Assembly (NCBI GenBank): GCA_963707905.1
Contig: CAVPSA010000059.1
Location: 558,001-622,000 of the forward strand
DNA from: DASXKD01 sp963707905
GTDB taxonomy: Bacteria > Actinomycetota > Actinomycetes > Streptosporangiales > Streptosporangiaceae
DNA length: 64,000 nt
Direction of reading: 5' to 3'
Position 1 is the stretch's first letter; every line of letters starts with the position of its first letter. The notes under the pieces are model-generated. The model did not search any database. It was given only the letters and a program-made list of their open reading frames with translations, and was not told where the DNA came from. Below, piece after piece: positions 56,426-64,000 of this stretch. The translations under genes and the position numbers were made by a program.

Positions 56426-58772
56426 TTAAGCGCCGCGCGCGGATTTTGTCTCGTGCAGCGCGCGCCAGATTTTCTGCGGCGTGCAAGGCATTTGCAGGTA
56501 GCCGGCGCCGGCCTGGGCCAGCGCGTCGTTGATGGCGTTCATCACCGCCGGCAGCGCGCCGACCGTGCCGGCCTCGCCCGCGCCCTTGACGCCCAGCGGG
56601 TTGGTCCGGCACGGCACCTCGTTGGTCTCCATCGCGATCGACGGCAGGTCGTCGGCGCGCGGCATGCCGTAATCCATGAACGAGCCGGACAGCATCTGCC
56701 CCGAGCCGGGATCGTAGGTGATGTCTTCCATCAGGGCCTGGCCCACCGCCTGCGCGATGCCGCCATGCACCTGGCCCTCGAGCAGCAGCGGGTTGATCGC
56801 GCGGCCGACCTCGTCGACCGCGGCGTAGCGGACGATGTCGAGCGCGCCGGTCTCCTCGTCGATCTCGACCTCGCAGACATGGCAGCCATTGGGGAAGGTC
56901 GGCACGCCGCCGTCATACGTGCCGGTCTCGAACAGGCCCATCTCCATGCCGCGCGGCAGCCGGCCCGGCATGAAGCTCGCCTTGGCGACGTCCATGATGC
57001 CGATCGACTTGTCGGTGCCGGCGACGGCGAACTTGCCCTTCTCGAACACGAGATCGGCCTCGGCGGCCTCGAGGAGATGCGCGGCGATCTTCTTGCCGCG
57101 CGCCACCACCTTGTCGGCGGCGATCAGGATCGCGCTGCCGCCGCGTCGCCGCCGAGCGCGAGCCGAACGTGCCGGTGCCCGGCCATGACGCTGTCGGTGT
57201 CGCCGTACTTGAACTTGATGAGGTCGGTGTCGATGCCGAGCTTGTCGAACACCACCTGCTTGAAGGTCGTCGCGTGGCCTTGGCCGTGATCGTGCGTGCC
57301 CATCAGCAGGGTCAGCGTGCCGGTCGCGATCGAAGCGCATCTCGGCATGTTCGAGGAGGCCGCGCGGCGGTCGCCTCGATCGTGTTGGAGACGCCGATGC
57401 CGCGGAGCTTGCCGCGCCGGCGCGCGTCCGCGCGGCGCGCGGCGAAGCCCGGCATAGTCGGCCAGGTGCAGGCATTGCTCGAGATTCTTCGGGAAGTCGC
57501 CGCTGTCGATCGTGTAGACGAGCGGCGGTCTTGTACGGCATCGCCGCGGCGGGCACGGTGTTGCGCCGCCTGAGCTCGACCTTGTCGATGCCGAGCTTGC
57601 GCGCGGCGAGATCGATCATGGTCTCGATCATGTAGGCGTTTTCGGGCCGGCCGGCGCCGCGGTAATGGCCGGTGAGCTGCGTGTGGGTCATCACGCCCGA
57701 GCACCTCGACGTGAAAGGCCGGGTCGTATAGGTCGCGGCGAGGCAGCCGACATTGGCCAGCGGCGGCCCGGCGGCGCGGTCCGAGGTGTGATAGGCGCCG
57801 ATATTGGCGTGGGTCTGCACCCTCAGCGCCAGGAACTTGCCGTCCTTGTCGAGCGCGAGTTCGGCGTCGGCGACGTTGTCGCGCGAGTGCTCGTCCGAGA
57901 GCAGGCCTTCCGAGCGCTCGCAAATCCATTTGACCGGCCGCTCGAGCAAGCCGCGCCGCGACCGGCGCGAGGATGTATTCGGGGAAGATGTTGCCCTTCA
58001 TGCCGAAGCCGCCGCCGACATTGTCGGCGATGACGCGGATGCGCGTCTCCGGCACCTTCAGCAGGCTCGCGGCGATCGCGGCGCGGGTGCGGTGCGGTGC
58101 CTGGACCGTGCAGCGGATGACGTAGCGGTCGTCATGCGTGTCGTACTCGGCAAGGCAGCCGCGCGGCTCCATCGTGTTGGCGGTGATGCGGTTGATGATC
58201 ATGCGGTGGCGGATGACGTGATCGGCCTTGGCGATCGCCGCATCGACCGCCGCCTTGTTGCCCCTTCCTGATAGAAGGCGACGTTGTCGGGGCATTCGTC
58301 CCACACGGCGAGCGCGCCGGGCTTGATCGCCTCTTCGGTCGAGACGATCGACGGGCAGCGGCTCGTAATCGACCTCGATCAGCTCGGCCGCGTCCTTGGC
58401 CTGGTCGACGGTCTCGGCGACGACGAATGCCACCGCCTCGCCGACGAAGCGCACGAAGCCGCGCGCGAGATGGGGCTGCGACGCGATGAAGCCGGGCGAT
58501 CCGTCCTTGCGCTTGCGTGGCATGCGCGGGACCTGGGGGCCGAGCGCCGTCACCGCCGGATGCTCTCCGGTGAGGACCAGCAGCACGCCGGGCGCGGCCT
58601 CGGCCTTGCTCGTGTCGATCGCCCGGATGCGCGCGTGCGCCAGCGGCGAGCGCAGGCAATAGCCGTGCGCCGCGCCGCTCGACTTCACGTCATCGACATA
58701 GCGGCCGCGGCCGCGCAGCAGGTACGGGTCTTCTTCGCGCGGGACAGGCTGTCCGATGCCAAATTGGCCCAT
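56426..58772 (-). CDS. Xanthine-dehydrogenase-family molybdopterin-binding subunit (CoxL form II-like), frameshifted
   Basis: Starts MGQFGIGQPVPREEDPYLLR at 58772. Order: GRYVDDVKSSGAAHGYCLRS, FVRFVGEAVAFVVAETVDQA, DNVGGGFGMKGNIFPEYILA, the substrate loop GHYRGAGRPENAYMIETMID, DHGQGHATTFKQVVFDKLG and the catalytic Glu in GVKGAGEAGTVGALPAVMNA. The YRGAGR form is the variant seen in CoxL form II, not the CO-oxidising AYRCSFR form, so CO oxidation is not supported. Frame changes near 58355, 58265, 57965, 57705, 57530, 57440, 57345 and 57140. No small subunit or FAD subunit adjoins it. Confidence 0.83.
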
Positions 58773-58971
58773 CTTCTGATCTTTTCGTCCCCTAGGCGTA
58801 CGGTTTTGGTTATGGCCGCAACCATATAGCCCGCCTCCGGCCGCCGCAACCTGTGCAGCCGGTACCGGACCGTCGCGAATTCGTCGGCTTGTTGAGATGG
58901 ATCAAGGGGGCCGCACGGGCAGGTCGATATAGATCATGTGTGACGCGACGCGTTGCCCAGGAGAGGCTCAC

Positions 58972-59403
58972 ATGCTCACCATGAACATCGACGTAATTGC
59001 CGCGCTGCTCGACAAGGCCGCCAGGATCGAGGCTTCGAATATCGCGATCGAGGAAGAGGACGGGGCCGATGCTTCGGATGGCTCCGATCCGGACGAGGAA
59101 TTCGCCGGCGAAGACGGCGCGCATAGCGAGCTTGTCGCAGCCGTCGCCGGATTGTCGCCCGGCGAGGTGAATGAGATTCTGACACTCCATTGGCTCGGCG
59201 GCGAAGGTTCGGGGACGACGATGACATGGCAGGACGCCATGGACGCTGCGCAGAACGTTCCAGACGAGGAGCGCCTCGAGACGCTCGTCGAGGCCCTCAT
59301 TCTCGCCGAGGCGATCGAGGCTTCTCTCGCCGCCCTGGGCTATTCCCTCGACGAAGACGAAGACGAAGACGAGGACGAGGCGGGCGCCGACGAGGAAGGC
59401 TAA
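58972..59403 (+). CDS. DUF3775-like acidic protein
   Basis: Start ATG 58972 (MLTMNIDVIAALLDKAARIE) with AGGAGAGG upstream. The 143-residue protein has a helical N-terminus, an acidic linker (EEEDGADASDGSDPDEEF), the DUF3775-like core ELVAAVAGLSPGEVNEILTL with HWLGGEG, and an Asp/Glu-only run near the C-terminus before AGADEEG. The function is unknown. The gene is intact. Confidence 0.65.
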   Translation: MLTMNIDVIAALLDKAARIEASNIAIEEEDGADASDGSDPDEEFAGEDGAHSELVAAVAGLSPGEVNEILTLHWLGGEGSGTTMTWQDAMDAAQNVPDEERLETLVEALILAEAIEASLAALGYSLDEDEDEDEDEAGADEEG

Positions 59404-59435
59404 GCCGCGATCGCCCGTTCGCAGGGCACCGCGAC

Positions 59436-59965
59436 ATGGAGCAGCTTGCGCTCGCAATGGTCTATCAGCTGCTCGAACCAGGGCCGGTCGTCATGCTGAC
59501 GACGGCCCACAAGGGCCACGCCAATGTCATGGCCATGTCCTGGCACATGATGGTCGAGTTCGAGCCCCCGTTGGTGGCATGCGTCGTCAGCGAGGCCAAC
59601 CACAGCTTTGTCGCCTTGCGGCGGACCCGCGAATGCGTCATCGCCGTACCGGCGGCAAGCTCGCGCGCAAAGTCGTGAAGGTCGGCAATTGCTCCGGACG
59701 CGATATCGATAAATTCGCCGGCATCGGGCTGACGCCGCGGCCGGCGTCTCGCGTTGCCGCGCCGCTGGTATCTGAATGCTTCGCCAATCTCGAATGCCGG
59801 ATCGCCGAAACCCGGCTTGTGGCAAGATACAACCTGTTCATCCTCGAGGTCGTGGCGGCGTGGAGGGACCCGGCGCAGCGGAATCCCAAGACCATCCACC
59901 ACCGCGGCTACGGCCGGTTCGTCATCGACGGCGACACGATCAGGCTCAAGTCGAAGATGCGATGA
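59436..59965 (+). CDS. Flavin reductase-like protein, one frameshift
   Basis: Start ATG 59436 (MEQLALAMVYQLLEPGPVVM). Flavin reductase-like split-barrel segments are LTTAHKGHANVMAMSWHMMV, EFEPPLVACVVSEANHSFVA, and after a frame change near 59655 LARKVVKVGNCSGRDIDKFA and ECRIAETRLVARYNLFILEV. Family proteins reduce or bind FMN to supply flavin monooxygenases. No monooxygenase is adjacent here. Confidence 0.78.
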
Positions 59966-59992
59966 CGGATCGAGCGTCGGGCAGGGAGTAGG

Positions 59993-60066
59993 TGGCTGGG
60001 GGACTAGGATTCGAACCTAGACTGGCGGAGTCAGAGTCCGCTGTCCTACCGTTAGACGATCCCCCA
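59993..60066 (-). tRNA. tRNA-Gln (anticodon CUG)
   Basis: The minus strand folds as a cloverleaf: acceptor TGGGGGA (from 60066) pairs with TCCCCCA followed by discriminator G and an encoded CCA (59993-59995). The anticodon arm GCGGA-CTCTGAC-TCCGC gives anticodon CTG; the T-loop GGTTCGAATCC is standard. Glutamine identity fits the acceptor and discriminator. Confidence 0.95.
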
Positions 60067-60193
60067 ACGCGGGATCGCGTGCGGCCGCTAGATAGCACAG
60101 CGCCCGCGTCTTTGAAAGGCGGGGCGGGCTTGCGCTAGCATCATGTCCGCGCGAGGTCCCTGACATCGTTGGCGAAGCCGCTTCCGCCGTCCG

Positions 60194-61198
60194 GTGCGTT
60201 CATCCCCGTCCGCGGACGAGCGGCGCGACATCTGCGCCGCGCTCGATCTCGGCACCAACAATTGCCGCCTGCTGGTCGCGCGCGCCGGCGCGGCGACGGG
60301 TTCCGCGTCATCGACGCCTTCTCGCGCATCGTGCGGCTGGGCGAGGGGCTGGCCGCGACCGGGCGTGCTGTCCGAGGCGGCGATGGCGCGCACCATCGCG
60401 GCGCTCACGCGTCTGCGCCGGCAAGGTCGGCGCGCAGCGGCGTCGCGCGCGCGGCGCGCTATGTCGCGACCGAGGCCTGCCGCCGCGCCGCCAATTGCGC
60501 CGAGTTCCTGGCGCGCGTGCGCGCGCGACACCGGCATCGCGCATCGAGATCATCTCGAGCGACGAGGAGGCGCGGCTCGTCGTCGCCGGCTGCGCGCCGC
60601 TGCTCGATCCGCGCATGCCCCATGCGCTGGTCTTCGACATCGGCGGCGGCTCGACCGAGCTGGTCTGGCTGCGAGCTCGCGGCCGGCGCGGCGCGGCCGC
60701 ACGGTCGTCGGCTTCGTCTCGGTGCCGCATGGCGTCGTCACGCTTGGCCGACCGCTATGGCGGCCGCGACGTGTCGCGCGGCGATCTACGACGCCATGGT
60801 CGAGGAGATGCGCGGCGGCGCTCGCGCCGTTCGAGGCGCGTCACGCGCATCGCGCCGCGCGTCGCCGCGGGCCAGGTGCAGATGCTCGGCAGCTCGGGCA
60901 CGGTGACGACGCTCGCCGGCGTCCATCTCGAGCTGCCGCGCTACGACCGCGCGCCGGGTCGACGGCACGGTGCTCGATTTCGACGACATCGACCGCGCCT
61001 CGCGCCGCCTCGCCGGCCTGACCTGGGACGAGCGCGCGCGCGCATCCCTGCATCGGCGAGCGAGCGCGCCGATCTGGTGCTCGCCGGCTGCGCCATCCTC
61101 GAGGCGATCTGCCGCGCTCTGGCCGGTCGGCCGGCTGCGTCGTCGCCGATCGCGGCATCCGCGAGGGCATCCTGCTGGGCTTCTTCGCGGGCCGCTGA
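60194..61198 (+). CDS. Ppx/GppA-family exopolyphosphatase, heavily frameshifted
   Basis: The likely start is a GTG at 60194 (MRSSPSADERRDICAALDLG). Family motifs emerge through about ten frame changes: ALDLGTNNCRLLVARAG, FRVIDAFSRIVRLGEGLAAT, YVATEACRRAANCAEFL, EIISSDEEARLVVAGCAP, VFDIGGGSTELVWL and SVPHGVVTLADRYGG. The DIGGGSTEL phosphate-binding loop and acidic residues are intact. It hydrolyses polyphosphate or pppGpp. The pairing with rlmE downstream is a common alphaproteobacterial order. Confidence 0.8.
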
Positions 61199-61200
61199 CG

Positions 61201-61905
61201 ATGGCGCGGCAAGGCCGTGCACGGCGCGCGAGCGCCGGCGCAGCCGAGGTGCGCGTCAAGACCGCGCGCAGCGCACGCCTCCTCGACCGCGCTGGCTCGC
61301 AGCGCCAGCTCAACGATCCCTATGTCGCCGAGGCGCAAGCGCGCAGGGCTATCGCTCGCGCGCCGCCTTCAAGCTGCATCGAGCTCGACGACCGCTTCCA
61401 TCTCCTGCAGCCGGGCGCGCGCGTCGTCGATCTCGGCGCGGCGCCCGGCGGCTGGACCCAGGTCGCGGTCGGCGCGGGTCAGGCGCCCGGCAAGGGCAAG
61501 GTCGTCGGCGATCGATCTGCTGGCGATGGAGCCGGTGCCGGGCGCGATCGTGCTGCAGCTGCGATTTCTCGCGCCCGAGGCGCCCGGCGGCGCTCAAGGC
61601 GGCGCTCGGCGGGCCGGCCGACGTCGTGCTCTCGCGACATGGCGGCGCCGGCGACCGGCCACGCCGCGACCGATCATCTGCGCATCGTGGCGCTGGCCGA
61701 GGCGGCCTATGACTTCGCCGCGCGAGGTGCTGGCGCCGGGCGGCGCTTTCGTCGCCAAGGTCTTCCAGGGCGGCACCGAGGGCGAGCTGCTGCAGCGCTG
61801 AAGCGCGATTTCGCCAGCGTGCGCCACGCCAAGCCGCCGGCGAGCCGCGCCGAATCGGCCGAGGTCTATGTCGTGGCGCCAGGGATTTCGCGGCGCCAGC
61901 AGTAG
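61201..61905 (+). CDS. rlmE: 23S rRNA (uridine-2'-O)-methyltransferase RlmE, frameshifted
   Basis: Start ATG 61201, two bases after ppx. FtsJ-fold motifs: QLNDPYVAEAQAQGYRSRAA, DDRFHLLQPGARVVDLGAAP with GGWTQVAV (AdoMet motif I), VVAIDLLAMEPVPGAIVLQL, DVVLSDMAAPATGHAATDH and APGGAFVAKVFQGG, giving the K-D-K-E catalytic set. Frame changes near 61280, 61345, 61370, 61512, 61563, 61590, 61635, 61725 and 61798. Methylates U2552 in the ribosomal A-loop. Confidence 0.88.
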   Translation: MARQGRARRASAGAAEVRVKTARSARLLDRAGSQRQLNDPYVAEAQARRAIARAPPSSCIELDDRFHLLQPGARVVDLGAAPGGWTQVAVGAGQAPGKGKVVGDRSAGDGAGAGRDRAAAAISRARGARRRSRRRSAGRPTSCSRDMAAPATGHAATDHLRIVALAEAAYDFAARGAGAGRRFRRQGLPGRHRGRAAAALKRDFASVRHAKPPASRAESAEVYVVAPGISRRQQ

Positions 61906-61981
61906 GCTTGCGCGTGCGCGGCGCTTCCCTTGCCGGCATCGGGCGTGTATTATCGGCGCCAACCCGTCGACGGGAGGCAGC

Positions 61982-63459
<1,478 letters not shown>

Positions 63460-63463
<4 letters not shown>

Positions 63464-64000
63464 CCCCGGGCGCGCGCGTCGAGGCGGCGATCGGGCTCCT
63501 GGCGGCGATCGACAGGAGGCGGCGCCGGCCGACGATATCGTCGGCGACTATTTCCGCCGCCACCGCTTCGCCGGCGTCGAAGGACCGGCGGCGCGATCTC
63601 CGAGCATGTCTATGCCGTGCTGCGCCATCGCGCCGCGCTCGATTGGTGGATCGCGCGCGAGGGACGGCGGGCTCGCGCCCGACGCGCGCACGCGCGTGCT
63701 CGCGGCGCTGGTGCTGATCGAGGGCTGGACGCCCGAGCGGCATCGCGCACGCCTGCGACGGCGACCGCTTCCGCCCCGCGCCGCTCGCCGACGACGAGCG
63801 CGCGGCTCGCTCGCGGCGCTCGCCGGCCGGACGCTCGTGCACCGCGACATGCCGCGCGACGTCGCGCGGCAATTATCCGGCCTGGCTCGAGCCGCATCTC
63901 GAGCGCCGCGCTGGGCCGCGATCTCGCGCGCGAGATGGCGGCGCTGCGGACGAGGCGCGCCGCTCGATCTGCGCGTCAATCTCGCTGAAGAGCCGACCGC
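63460..64000 (+). CDS. RsmB-like rRNA cytosine-C5 methyltransferase, N-terminal part, cut by window edge
   Basis: A GTG start at 63460 overlaps the guaB stop (GTGA). The stitched N-terminus reads ARVEAAIGLLAAID, DDIVGDYFRRHRFAG, DRRAISEHVYAVLRHRAALD, VLAALVLIEGWTPERIAHAC, and PLDLRVNLAEEPT at the end, where R-V-N begins the PUA-like/methyltransferase link in RsmB/NOL1 proteins. The helical NusB-like N-terminal domain is visible; the catalytic cysteines are beyond the edge. Frame changes near 63510, 63560, 63588, 63662, 63735, 63810, 63865, 63900 and 63955. Confidence 0.72.

Noticed and set aside
56426..58772. Aerobic CO dehydrogenase (CoxL form I)
   Set aside because: The active-site loop reads YRGAGR instead of AYRCSFR and no coxS/coxM genes adjoin it.

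Overview
The window reads as a high-GC bacterial contig made of three pieces that probably do not come from one chromosome. Positions 1 to about 3,200 look actinobacterial (Streptomyces-like): a GT2 glycosyltransferase coupled to a GH26-type hydrolase, a tiny membrane protein, an EACC1-like protein and two small coupled hypotheticals, all on the minus strand. From about 3,205 to about 34,080 the genes look acidobacterial. From about 34,160 to the end they look alphaproteobacterial. At 3,205 a spermidine-synthase-like gene starts without its first membrane helix, and at about 34,170 a luciferase-like monooxygenase loses its C-terminus. Both joins cut a gene, which points to assembly chimerism rather than to gene transfer.

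Acidobacterial part: a fused membrane/spermidine-synthase-like protein, a secreted hypothetical, a UdgX-type uracil-DNA-binding protein, a PIN-toxin module with palindromic operators, and a mutagenic repair cassette imuA-imuB-dnaE2. These are followed by a lipase maturation factor homologue, a TPR protein, a FadR-type regulator with a palindromic operator heading a pyruvate:ferredoxin oxidoreductase operon (gamma/delta, alpha, beta), an oxalate/formate-type MFS transporter, and a complete phosphate-starvation locus (phoB-phoR-phoU, a porin, pstSCAB-phoU). The phosphate locus carries several 11-bp phased repeat arrays that look like Pho boxes.

Alphaproteobacterial part: flavin-dependent oxidoreductases, a MarR regulator, a 2-hydroxyacid dehydrogenase/enolase-superfamily/MetE-like operon, a cytochrome b561, and a two-component hub (hybrid kinase, stand-alone receiver, receiver-cyclase). 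Next come a UGSC-family protein with a coupled partner, an IorAB-type molybdenum oxidoreductase with a triheme cytochrome c, a second molybdopterin oxidoreductase, a DUF3775-like acidic protein and tRNA-Gln(CUG). The segment ends in a housekeeping run: ppx/gppA, rlmE, guaB and an rsmB-like gene cut by the window edge.

Many genes, including essential ones such as guaB, are broken by single-base frameshifts that can be repaired by removing one base. The extra base is usually a C after a codon-final G or a G after a codon-final C, and this occurs in both the acidobacterial and alphaproteobacterial parts. I treat these as consensus errors and annotate such genes as intact in function. No CRISPR array, rRNA or transposase was seen.
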